Assembly: GCA_036426205.1 (NCBI GenBank)
Contig: CM071569.1
Location: forward strand, 285,008,418 to 285,072,417
Direction of reading: 5' to 3'
Source of the DNA: Ascaphus truei
Taxonomy: Eukaryota > Chordata > Amphibia > Anura > Ascaphidae
DNA length: 64,000 nucleotides
Shown: positions 54,480 to 64,000 of the stretch, piece by piece
Position numbering within the stretch: position 1 is the stretch's first letter
Layout: every line of letters starts with the position of its first letter
Position numbers and translations under genes: made by a program
The notes under the pieces: model-generated
The model's input: only the letters and a program-made list of their open reading frames with translations
Told to the model about the DNA's origin: nothing
Database searches by the model: none

Positions 54480-56533
54480 GCAAAACATAATATGGTAATT
54501 AAATTACCTATCCCTGTTAGGGAAATAACTACACTTTGCTGCAGCTTTCTAAACGAGACTGGCCAACTAAACTGTGGCTACCAACTCCAAACATAGAACA
54601 ATATAGCCAGACAGAACAATATTGAAAGTCTTTATCTGACTTGATGCTGGTCCGGCGTCTCCGATTCTCCAGCTGCAGGCTTTGAGACCCTGCTGCTCCC
54701 AATAAGTCCTTTTGCCCTTCTTTGTGCGCAAGGCTTCTCTGGTGTGTGGAAACAAAAGAAAACAGCGCACCAACGCCAAATAGTGAAGCAATTCAACAAT
54801 GATATTATAGAATTAAAGGGGGTAATATATCTGCGTACATGAAAAAAAGTTGGTAAAAGGCATAGTAGTGTGTATCACACCTGTTAACCACTCGGCAGCT
54901 GTTAACTGTAGAATCGGGTTGCTTGCTTCCCTCTGCTGATGCAGCTCAGTTGATTCTGGGGCAGGACGTCAGTCTTTTCACTCCCAAGGGAATTTCCCTC
55001 ATGCAGCCAGGTTCAGCAGCTGGTACTGGGGCGGCTGAAATCGCTCCTCTGTCCTGGCCGATATGAAGCTGCTCCTGTACCTCGGCCGCAGGTTATCCTC
55101 TGCAAGAGGTTAAACGCAGCTTGCTGGGGTGCCCCTCACGTGCCACGGTGCGCGCTCCGTCGCGGGACGCTGTGTAATGCACGTCACTGTCTACACAGCC
55201 AGTGGTGGATTCAATAGGGAAGTTTGACACTATTCTTACAAAATGTCTCTCACAAGTGTCCAAAACAGCCACACAGAATGAAATAAAAAACAGGACAGGG
55301 CCCAATCATAGACAAAGGCCAAGTGAACAATATAAGGCCATAGAATGTTACTCCAACTAGTTTCGAGAATTAAACTACTTCTTCAGGGAATCAGGGAAGA
55401 AGTAGTTAATTTACATCAACAGTTGGATGTATCATTCTATTGCCTTATATCTGCTTACATTGGCCTTTGTCTATGTATTGGCCTGTCCTGTTTTTATTTC
55501 ATTCTGTGTGCTGTTTTGGACACTTGTGAGAGACTTTGTAAGACTGTTCAAACTTCCCTATTGAATCCACCACTGCTGTGTAGACAGTGACGTCATTACA
55601 CAGCGTCCCGCGACGGAGCGGCATCGTGGCACGCTGAGGGCACCCCAGCAAGCTGCGTTTTAACCTCTGTGCAGAGGATACACCTGCCGAGGTACAGGAG
55701 CAGCTTCATATCGGCCAGGAAGCAGGAGCGATTTCACCGAGCCCCAGTACCAGCTGCTGAACCTGGCTGCATGAAGGGAAATCCCCTTGGGAGTGAAAGA
55801 CTGACGTCCTGCCCCAGAATCAACTGAGCTGCATCAGCAGAGGGAAGCAAGCACCCGATTTTACAGTTAACAGCTGCCGAGTGGTAAACAGTGTGATACA
55901 CACTACATGCCTTTTACCAACTTTTTTCATGTACGCAGATATATTACCCCCTTTTTAATTCTATAATATATTGTTGAATTTGCTTCACTATTTGGCGTTG
56001 TGCGCTGTTTTCTTTTGTTTCCATTCTCTTAGTATGTGTGGGGTGCTGAGCCACCCCTGCGTTTACAGCTGCAGGCGCCATTATCCCCAACACGGTTATG
56101 TGGCACTTATTATTTAATGTATAATTATCTCACTGTGGGAGTTGTGGTTTAATTTTTTATAATTTTTTTATCACTAAATTGATGGTATAGTCACTGCACT
56201 GTATATATTTATACATTTAAACTTTATAGGTAGTTAGGTAGTAGCGCACAGTTTTGTTTTTTGTTTTTACTTTCTCTGGTGTGTGAGGCTTTGGGTTCCT
56301 CACGGTTGCCAGGCAAAATCCTTTGGTCAACCAGCCTGGATCCCTGTGGGCGTGAGCTCTGTTTGTGACCCTCCAAACAGACTCCAAAAAGGGACTGTGA
56401 CAGGTTCTCATTTCCTGCCTTTTATACCAGTTCAATCAGGAGTTTAATTACCTCCACCTCCCAGTTCAGGTATGAAACCTGATACCAGGGCAGTTTCCAG
56501 CCCTGTAAAGGGAGTTTAACCCCTGGACTCCCT
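54480..56533 (-). mobile_element. LTR split by a fold-back insertion
   Basis: 54610-54734 matches 25330-25500 of the solo LTR at 25081 (TGGTCCGGC(A/G)TCTCC..., CTGCTGCTCCCA). It resumes after the insertion at 56286 and ends CTGGACTCCCTTACA. The minus-strand reading begins TGTAAGGGAGTCCAGGGG and has GGTATAAAAGGCAGG (TATA), matching 36659-36797. The left limit is approximate. Confidence 0.65.
54749..56271. mobile_element. Fold-back element (1.5 kb) with 14-bp target duplication
   Basis: A left arm (54749-55384) and its inverse (55397-56021) are almost complementary along about 630 bp around a 12-base centre AGGGAATCAGGG. Another 250 bp (56022-56271) follow the right arm. The outer ends are A-rich/GCGC at left (GAAACAAAAGAAAACAGCGC) and GCGCACAGTTTTGTTTTTTG at right. 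TTCTCTGGTGTGTG flanks it on both sides (54735-54748 and 56272-56285). The centre carries CTAGTTTCGAG...ACTACTTCTTCAGGG, like the motif of 10905 and 35981. No protein recognised. Confidence 0.88.
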
Positions 56534-56559
56534 TACACGTGGCTACATGGCTGATGAGG

Positions 56560-56940
56560 TTGAAAAAATACATATGTCCATCAAGTTCAACCTATGTTAA
56601 ATTTAGAGAACAGATACTTATCCTATATTTTTAATTAGAATATTTTGATGCAGAGGGGAAAACAAAATTCCTTCCTGACTCTAATAATGTCAAATCAGAT
56701 TACTTCCTTTATCAACATTATTACCATCTTTACTTATTAGGTATATCCCTGTATACCTTTCCTTTCTAAAAATATGTCCAACTTTTTTTTGAAGATATCT
56801 ATTGTATCTGCCATCACAGTCTCCATGGGTAATGAATTCCACATTTTACCTGCCCTTATTGTAAAGAACCCTTTCCTTTGTTGCTGGTGAAATCTCTTTT
56901 CCTCCAACCTTAAGGGATGCCCCCAAGTCCTTTATACTGC
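56560..56940 (-). pseudogene. CR1 3' region, antisense
   Basis: Plus-strand landmarks GTCCATCAAGTTCAACCTAT, CCTTCCTGACTC, ATCTATTGTATCTGCCATCA, GGTAATGAATTCCACATTTT, AAAGAACCCTTTCCTTTG and TCTTTTCCTCCAACCTTAAG + GG are typical of CR1 3' regions read backwards. Truncated by the LTR element at 56942. Confidence 0.7.
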
Positions 56941-56941
56941 C

Positions 56942-57513
56942 TGTAGACGGACGTTCACAGAGGTACACAATTGGAGTCGTTATAATGTGAAATTATAATA
57001 GGCTTTATTGTGCCTTTTCCTTTTCCTCAGGAAATTATCCAAACACAAGGGGGAAACAAAGCTTCCATTCACTTGGGAGTATTTCTAGTGAATCCTTGCA
57101 ATTAGTTCACATCTCCATTAGTTAAGCATTTCTCCCATCCCAAACACATAGCATGAAAATAAGCAGATATAAGCAGTCTCTTAATAATGAAAGTCTTATC
57201 TGTTTATCAGCTGTAGAGTAAGCTTCTCTGCTCTCCTGGAACCGCACCCGTGCGTGGACAGAAAAATATCAGCATCCAGGTTTAGAAGTCTTATTGGGTA
57301 TCTTGCAATCAGCTCTGCTGTGTGGCTGGCAGAACTCAAGACATTGTGGTGTCTCCAAAGGTCAGCTCTCAGTCAGAGCTAAAGAGAGTCACTTCCTGTC
57401 TCAAAGGCAGGCTTTTTGTAAACAATCTAATCGGGCAGGTGATGTTTAGTAATTAACTACCACACTGCTAGATTAAAGGAACATTACTGAACAGGGATAA
57501 GTCCCCTGTTACA
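56942..57513 (-). repeat. 3' LTR (572 bp)
   Basis: Plus-strand ends TGTAGACGGACG and CCCCTGTTACA. CACAGAGGTACACAA...GGCTTTATTGTGCC (polyadenylation signal on the minus strand: GGCACAATAAAGCC) and the AAACACAAGGGGGAAACAAA + GCTTCCAT segment recur in the partial LTR at 60898. Confidence 0.85.
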
Positions 57514-57528
57514 TACCTCCCCTGTTTG
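57514..57528 (-). promoter_or_regulatory. Polypurine tract (minus strand)
   Basis: On the minus strand CAAACAGGGGAGGTA lies directly before the LTR start TGTAACAGGGG. Confidence 0.8.
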
Positions 57529-60500
57529 TGGGAAGCTCGGGCTTACCACGGCCAAAGCCCATCCTTCCACTCTCATTCTAGATATCTCTGTGACTAGAAT
57601 GAGAGTGGATGGAGGAAGAGAACCCTCTGTCCCGCTGGGATTGGAGCCCTTTCTCCAGTTTATTTTTGTCTCCTCCCGAAGATGCTTGAGATCAGCACTC
57701 CTCAGTCGCTCGAGGAGGACTTTTTCCACGTAAAGTCTTTTTATTGCGTGCGCGGTCTTGAGATTTCTGTTGCGTCGGGCACTCCTCTTTTTGTAGACAA
57801 AGTGTATGGCAACAGTTGTAGAGCAGTTTGGGACATAGCCCTTAGGTTTTCTGCTGCTGGAAGTGGTCTTTCTGCAGCTGTCTCAACACCACGGGTCGCC
57901 CAGTGCGAGCCTCTTCAGTAGGATTCTCGGTTTGATTCTGCATCCTCACCTCGTCTTTGTTGCAATGTTGGGCAGCGTAGGTTTGGCTAGTGCTATCTTT
58001 GGTGGTCAAACTTCAGTAATGTGTTTTGAGTGCGTGGGTCCCCAACCTTCTCACTGTAACTTGTCATTACGGGCATGTTACTGGGGGACGGACTGGGTTG
58101 GGCAGAGCCAATACATTTTTCAGCATGGAGGAATCTGTATAGAGTCTCTATTCATATTCTGGAGATCTGTATTTTTGTCTCAAGGTTTGCCGCTGCGGTC
58201 TGTTTCTCCTTGTGGTGTGTCTGAACTCAAGGCTGAAGGGAAGAACAGTCTGCTCTGTCTATCAGCTCTTGCCTCCAATTTCTGAGCACTTTTTCATCAA
58301 GCTCCTCTAAACAGAGTCACCGGATCGAAAGCTCAGTTCCAAAGATGCTTGAAGACATGCAGCGTCGGCCTTTACGCTCCTCATACGCTCGTGGGGACTA
58401 CGGTTATTCAGACGTTCTGCCAGCCACGTACCTCTTTAGAGAGCCTGCAGTTTTTCTTCGCTGTAGCGTTGCTGCTTCTCTCGCGCATACTGGGGGTTGT
58501 ACGCAGACCTTGCAGTGGTTACGTGCGCTGTGCTCCTAGCGTCAAACTTTCCTTGACTATCTGTTAACTGAAAAGTTCTTTCTTTCAGTTTTAAGTCTTT
58601 CTATCTTTGATAGAACTTTCTCCTTTTTAAGGGCTCTCGTGTATTCTAAGGGCTTCTTTGCCAGGCTCGCTTCCATTTACGCCAATCTGCTTTGAGAATG
58701 CAATTCCTGGCGTGAGACTCATCTCTCTGGTTGAGGGTCTTGAAGGCTCCTTCTGAAGAGACTTTGGAACGTTACCAAGATCACTCAATGTTTCTTTAGC
58801 AATGTCCAGTCTCAGTAGAGAATGTGAGTTCCTTTCTGGAAAATTCCAGGTCATGCTGCGGAGTGTCGGAGTGTTGGTCTCATGATGTGAGGCATCAAGC
58901 TCATATGAAGGTAGTGTAACCTCTTGCTGGAAAAGACTGTCTATTGATTCAGTGCCTCCTCATACATTCGCTTTAGCGTTAGCCACCATTTAACAGCATT
59001 GGCTATGCTTTTCATACATGCGGAGATAGTAGCCTTTGCAGTATCTAGCTAGTCTTGAGATCCTCCAATTCGTCTATTGGCGCAAAATAAATTGCGAGCA
59101 AAGTCTTCTATAGCTCAGCATTATTTTTTCTCCTCTTTAATTCTTGCACAGAGCAGATCACAGTGCATGCTCTGGCAATTTTTCAGGTGCGTTTCAGCGG
59201 GCTGGTCAAGGATCGTTCACTCCTGGGTTCCGGCTCGCGTCCTGGGATGACTAGATTTTTGCGGGTCCTCATTGTTGGCACCGCGACAGGAACTTCTTGG
59301 GTCACGATCATCGCCTTGGGCCCTCTGGATAGATCGGTAACGTGGACGAATTCTCCATAGTTCCTCTAGGCATGCAGGGCAACTCGCCCCTTTTTCCTCC
59401 ACAGGATCTGCGGCGGACGTGTCTGTTCTTACCATGGTAAGTGAGAAGTACCGCTTTTCTTTTTTTCTTTGTTGTCTATTATGGATGACACCGTCCCTCA
59501 GGAGATGGGGTCTCTCTCATTTGATTGAAGTTTTAGCAGCTTCATTATAAGCCGGCTTTTTGGCAGCTGCTTTACTGACAGAAAATATCGGTGATCCCAC
59601 TGCTCCGGTCTGTTCTCCTGACTGATCATTATTCGTCACAAAGGGACGGTTTTTTTTCTGTTGCCGAGTTCAGGGCACCCCCACCATCTTGGGGTGTGTT
59701 TTGTGGGTGTGACGTCGGTGCGGCGTTCCAGTAAGAGATGTTTCATCTTTATTGGGACTGGGAAGGGCCACTCTTCGTCGGCGGTGCGTTAGGGTTCATT
59801 ACAGGAACACTGCAACTTGTCCTCCAATTTTTTAGGCTATCAGGGTCATTATGTCCTGACCTCAGGAGGAGTATTGCCTGCTGTGCCATGTATGGCTATG
59901 AGAACCCTCAATTGTGGTTAGTCTCTACAGATGGGCATATTTGTTGTAGAGGGTCTAGCTCTCACAGGCATCCTCTGTAGACTTTTCTTTCTGGATTAAA
60001 CATTTTCAATTATAAGCAGTACTGTGCAGCTTTGTTTTATCAGGTAAAAGTTGTCAGTTGACCTAGTAACAAAAAGTCTATTTGCTTTCCACCATTTTCT
60101 TGCAGGGTTGCAATTCTCCGCTTCAGCAACAAGAATTTGGTTTTCTGCCGAATTCAGTAATTTTCAGTCTCATCTTTGGGTATTATGGCTCATCACACTT
60201 CACACTTGGGTGTCTGTTTTTTGGCTCCCAGATATATAGAGGCCAGATTTTTTTATTCTTGCAGAAAAAAAACATTCTTGCCGGTGCACATTTTTCATCC
60301 CGGCCAGGGTGAGGACTCAACACACTCAGCAATTGGCTTGAAAAACTTTTTCCCTTTATAGGGCAATATTTTACACTCGTGCATTTGTTTGCTAAAAAAT
60401 GCCCCTGCTCACAGCACAGTCTTTGTATCAATTTTTCACACTTTTAGGCAATAACTCTATTCACAGTGGTAGCTATGCGGTGTGGCAACCTTTATTGCAA

Positions 60501-60875
60501 ATCAGTACCCTCAGGGTCAACCATCTGTTATTCACTGCTTCAGCGAAACTTTTGAAAACAAACAAAACCTAATCCCTTTCAAGGGTGACTCACTTTTGAA
60601 CCCTGACTATGGCTGGAAGGCAAAACCCTATGTTCAATGACATATTTACACTTTGTGATAGGCAATTAAGGTTTACCTGATTCAGCATCTACTTTGGGAT
60701 TGGGGGAAAAGAGTCCATCTGTGGTTTTGTGAAGTTTCAGTTGCAGTTGTGGGTTGTCCCTTAACTTGCCTGCTGATATGAGAGGGTTTTTGTTTCTCAG
60801 ACGTTTAGGCAAAAAGCATAACCAAAACATTTCACATAAAAACTCGGTCCTGTTTTTAACTACAAAGACACCCTC

Positions 60876-60893
60876 TGTCCCACGCGGACACCA
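60876..60893 (-). promoter_or_regulatory. Primer binding site
   Basis: On the minus strand TGGTGTCCGCGTGGGACA starts a few bases after the LTR end (TACA ATTT). TGG pairs with a tRNA CCA end; the tRNA was not assigned. Confidence 0.7.
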
Positions 60894-60897
60894 AAAT

Positions 60898-61135
60898 TGT
60901 AAACAAGACGGTCACAGAGGTACACAAGGGAGTGTTTTAATTGTGAAATTTAAAGGCTTATGTGCCTTTCTTCTCCTTCATCGGAAACTATCCAAACACA
61001 GGGGGGAAACAAAGCTTCCATGCATGGGAGTACTTTCTAGTTGAATCTTGCCAATTAGTTCACATCTCCCTGTTAAGCATTTCTCCATCCCACACACACA
61101 CCAAGCATGAAATATATGCACCAATCTGTCTGGCG
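60898..61135 (-). repeat. 5' LTR, partial
   Basis: TGTAAACAAGACGGTCACAG...CACACCAAGCATGAAAT aligns with the first 240 bp of the LTR at 56942, then stops; the remainder is deleted. Confidence 0.8.
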
Positions 61136-61164
61136 CCAAATCTTGTGGTGTGAGCTGTGGGAAT

Positions 61165-62640
61165 GGAGTCTTGATTGAATGTAATGGAGTGGTTAGTACT
61201 GAAATTAAATCCTTAAGAAATTGGACTGTATGCCATCGGGGCCAGGTGCCTATTAGTTTCATTTGTTCACGCCGCCTAGAACTTCTCCTCAGAAACCAAA
61301 TGTTCATTAATATGGGGTGTGGCTTCCTCCTGCGGCAACTCGCTATTTGAAATAGGTTCTATCCTGGTAAAACACAGAGGCAAAAGGAATTTGTTTAATA
61401 CCTCAGCTCGTTGTCTATATCTCATAATGCTCAGCCTTCCCATTAAGGCAGCGGGCATGGGTCAGGTTTACGCGAATGAGCCGCGCTCACGCTTGCCAGT
61501 GAGCCCACTGAGCCGCAATGAGGAGCGGCTTTTGCAGGGGCACAGCGCACCTTCCGCAGGCCGGCGGAGGCGTAAGCACTTAAAAAAATCATTTGTTCGC
61601 GCATCTGGAGGAAGTGGAGGGCGGTACACGTGAGAGTTCGCCCAATGAGGGCGAAACCAGCTCCGTGACATAACGGGCCCGCCCCCAGTGACGCCCCTCC
61701 CTCTAGCCTGCCGCGCCTTCTGCCACGGTTGGAGCTTATCGACTCAGCCCTAACAACTGAAAGGGTCCTATTATTTTATTTCCATTTTCTGTTATAGGTA
61801 CTTGAAGAATTTTTAGGTGTATCTTACTTTTTATGGCAATCCTTTTTTCATTATCCATTTTTGCTAATTTAATTGCCCTTTTGCAATTTTTTTACATCCT
61901 TATAATTCTGATAAGATGTCTCCGTCCTTCTGATTAAAGAATATCAAACGCCTTTCCTCTTCTTGTCCATTTCTCCCCTACATTCGATTTATCGCCACAT
62001 TGGTTTTGACTTATTCTTTTATATTATACCCAGGGTATACCACTGATATAATGTGCTTTTAAACAATGTTTTAAAGGGACACGTCCATTTAGTCTTCTAC
62101 ATTTCGTCACTGCACAAAAAAATCATCTCATTGTATATTACTTACTAGATTAGACTCAGTTATTAAAATTGCCTTCTAAAGTTTTAACGGTCTTTGGGAA
62201 CCCAAGTAATCTGTTTTTTGGTCAGATTATTTCAAATGAGACCATGTTATGATCACTGTACCCAAATGTTCCAGGACTTGAATATTGTCTATTACTTCTT
62301 ACAATTGTTTATGGACCAACCAGTAATGCCCCTCTCTGGTTGGATCCTCAATAATTTGGGTATATAATTGTCTTTAAGCACCCACAAATCCTGTTTCTCT
62401 TTGGTTTGTAATGCTAATTCATTGCCCCAGTCTATGTCTGAATAATTAAAAAACAAATATATCAATGACCCCCAGATTTGATGTTTTTCCAATTTGCAAA
62501 AGTAGTTTGGCTTCCTCAATCAACAAGATAATTGGTGGTTATAGCAGTATACAACAAAAATGTGGTACTTTCACCTTCCACTCTGTAATTTATATCCACA
62601 AAGTATCTGACATTTTCATCATTCAGTTCCTGCCTTGTCC
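61165..62640 (-). pseudogene. CR1 LINE endonuclease-RT region, antisense
   Basis: The minus strand matches the sense copy at 40990-42000. Markers on the plus strand: TATGCCATCGGGGCCAGGTG (reverse of APGPDGI), ATTTCAAATGAGACCATGTT + ATGATC (reverse of the DHNMVSFEI motif), CCAATTTGCAAAAGTAGTTT + GGCTTCCTC and TTGGTGGTTATAGCA (reverse of CYKPP). Frames are broken. A GC-rich insertion occupies about 61441-61735. Confidence 0.85.
61441..61735. mobile_element. GC-rich Harbinger-like insertion in CR1
   Basis: Interrupts the CR1 alignment. Contains TTCGCCCAATGAGGGCGAAA + CCAGCTCCGTGACAT and GGGCCCGCCCCCAGTGAC, in inverse order the same motifs as 36798-37148 (CAGTGACATCACGGAGCTGG, CTCATTGGGCGAACC). 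Termini not clear. Confidence 0.6.
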
Positions 62641-62694
62641 TCATGGTCCCAGTATGCCTTATAGTGCTCAGACCATTCTCTCGGTCCATCGGGT

Positions 62695-63142
62695 GAGCAT
62701 AAACCTCTCCTCGGCGCAAGATGCGTGACACGCTGAGTTGCCTCACAAGTCGGTCGTGCATTCCGATCTCCTTGCTCCTGACCGGCTTTCCTCAACTACG
62801 CTCTTTGTTCTCCTGACCTGGCTACGTACGACGATCCGTTCCTCTCCATCTCCGACCACGGCTAGCTCCTCGACGATCCGCTCCTTACAATACTGACCCT
62901 CGGCAAAGAGTACACGAGACGATCCGCCTCTCTCCAATCCAGACCACGGCTAGGTACCTCCTACGATCGCTACTATCCAACACGCACTCGGCAAGTATTA
63001 TGACCATCCAGACCTCTCCTACCCCGAACCGGCTACCTCGACCAATCTACACTCCAGAACGCGCCACGCGGCTGTGGGTTGGTGTATATCAAATCCCCAC
63101 CTCGCGCGGCCACGCCTTGTTTGTGGTGAGCACTCCGTGACA
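62695..63142 (+). repeat. LTR fragment with about 58-bp subrepeats
   Basis: Repeats of GACC(A/C)CGGCTA...CCTC(G/A)ACGATCCG(C/T)TCCT... occur about six times with irregular indels; ends GAGCACTCCGTGACA, like the sense end (GTGACA) of the LTR at 31281-32216. The left limit is approximate. Confidence 0.5.
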
Positions 63143-63351
63143 ATTATTTAATTATTAACCATATATAAGTCGTCGGTCAATGGAACATTCAATCCACATT
63201 CTACAAGAATGGTGAGCAGCTCCGAATGTCCAATATAATGATCTAATCTGTCTTCACAATTTGATTTCCACTTTTTCTTGTCCGTTACCCATAACTGTTG
63301 CAGAAGCCCATACATCATACATTATCCTAGCTGTCCATGCAATGTCTTTTA
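63143..63351. other. No gene recognised
   Basis: Short AT-rich stretch. Confidence 0.4.
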
Positions 63352-63353
63352 TA

Positions 63354-64000
63354 CAGGCAGTCCTCGTTTTACAACGCTTCGCTTTACAACGAATGGCTTA
63401 TCCAAGCTATGACAATGCATACCTATGTTCATTTTTACAACGCCAAACGGCTTATCCAAAGCTCCTACGACGCTTGCAACGTTGTTTAATATAATAATAT
63501 ATATATATAGATAATATAATATATATTATATATACAGTGTTCGACAAACCTATACATTTGCGCCCCGGCGAGGATTTAACCCCCCGGGCGGTAAAAATAT
63601 TGGCCACCAAGCAGACACGTTTGGTACTAGGTGGCGAGTAGATTTTTTTGGTTGGATAGAGATTTTTGGTGATTTGTCAACACTGTAATATATCACACAC
63701 ATACACATAAACACGTTTGCAAAGCGTGCGTAAGAGCGTAATATATATATAGATATTATATATATAATATTTAATTAGGTAATAATATATTATTTATTAT
63801 GTTATATATATAATACAGTATATACACTATATAATTTATGGTGTGTGATGATATCTTATTGTCTGCGTAAAATATTTGGTGTATTTTATGTTTAAAATGC
63901 CTTCAAGGAACGGAACCTTCATTTAAACAGTGTCCTTTGGGAAAACGGGTTTCGCTTTACAACGTTTCGCTAACCCGCGCATTTTGAGTAACGCATTGTG
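63354..64000. mobile_element. Tc1/mariner-type element, left end and body; right end beyond window
   Basis: TA then CAGGCAGTCCTCGTTTTACA + ACGCTTCGCTTTACAACG. Near the right edge GGGTTTCGCTTTACAACGTT + TCGCTAACC mirrors the subterminal sequence. Interior is AT-rich with TATA runs and a nested hAT element. No transposase visible. Confidence 0.7.
63535..63685. mobile_element. hAT-type MITE (151 bp), nested
   Basis: CAGTGTTCGACAAACCTATA at left and GGTGATTTGTCAACACTG at right; interior shares TACTAGGTGGCGAGTAGATT with the inverse of 13104-13259. Flanks are TA-rich (TATATATA / TAATATAT), so an exact target duplication cannot be read. Confidence 0.85.

Larger units (their letters stand above)
56942..60895 (-). 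mobile_element. LTR retrotransposon body (minus strand), non-autonomous or decayed
   Basis: A full 3' LTR (56942-57513), PPT, 3.4 kb of internal DNA, a primer site (60876-60893) and a partial 5' LTR (60898-61135) follow in order on the minus strand. No RT, integrase or protease could be recognised internally on either strand. A short minus frame at 59217-59435 (72 codons, MVRTDTSAADPVEEKGASCP) may be the start of a gag. Confidence 0.7.

Overview
The window is repeat-rich vertebrate nuclear DNA, most likely from a frog or toad. The evidence is a vertebrate-type spliced exon together with many hAT, Tc1/mariner-type, PIF/Harbinger-type and Helitron remnants, CR1 and L2-like LINEs, a CORE-SINE, Ty3/gypsy LTR elements and many minisatellites. 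I cannot name the species. The only host protein-coding sequence I can support is one 98-bp exon at 20928-21025 (+). It matches the start of the first WD-repeat region of tomosyn, best STXBP5L (tomosyn-2). Everything else is then probably intron of that gene.

Layout. 1-5957: a 24-bp minisatellite and a large unit, both present twice in tandem, with purine/pyrimidine low-complexity cores. 6484-10160: a Tc1/mariner-type element, a hAT element with an 8-bp target duplication, microsatellites, a 49-bp tandem array ending in a hAT terminus, and a fold-back MITE. 10770-13260: further repeats and a short hAT. 14520-16727: a 24-bp minisatellite interrupted by two TA-targeting elements. 16767-17060: a Helitron 3' end with a helicase remnant. 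17728-20580: a GC-rich minisatellite holding an assembly gap. 20928-21025: the exon. 22039-22860: a telomere-like array between inverted motifs. 25081-25913 and 31281-32216: two solo LTRs with 5-bp target duplications. 26860-27960: CR1 antisense with a nested MITE. 32699-33541: a gypsy integrase remnant (-). 33751-37148: two Harbinger-like elements, an L2-like LINE end and microsatellites. 39540-46655: a sense CR1 into which an L2-like LINE end and a deleted Ty3/gypsy chromovirus are nested. 47875-53500: a CORE-SINE, fold-back MITEs, minisatellites and a hAT. 54480-56533: an LTR split by a 1.5-kb fold-back element. 56540-62640: CR1 antisense pieces around an LTR element. 62695-64000: an LTR fragment and a Tc1/mariner-type end with a nested hAT.

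None of the transposon genes looks intact. Long open frames in the minisatellites follow from repeat lengths divisible by three and are not genes. Several minisatellites carry irregular indels, suggesting local consensus error or poorly resolved reads.
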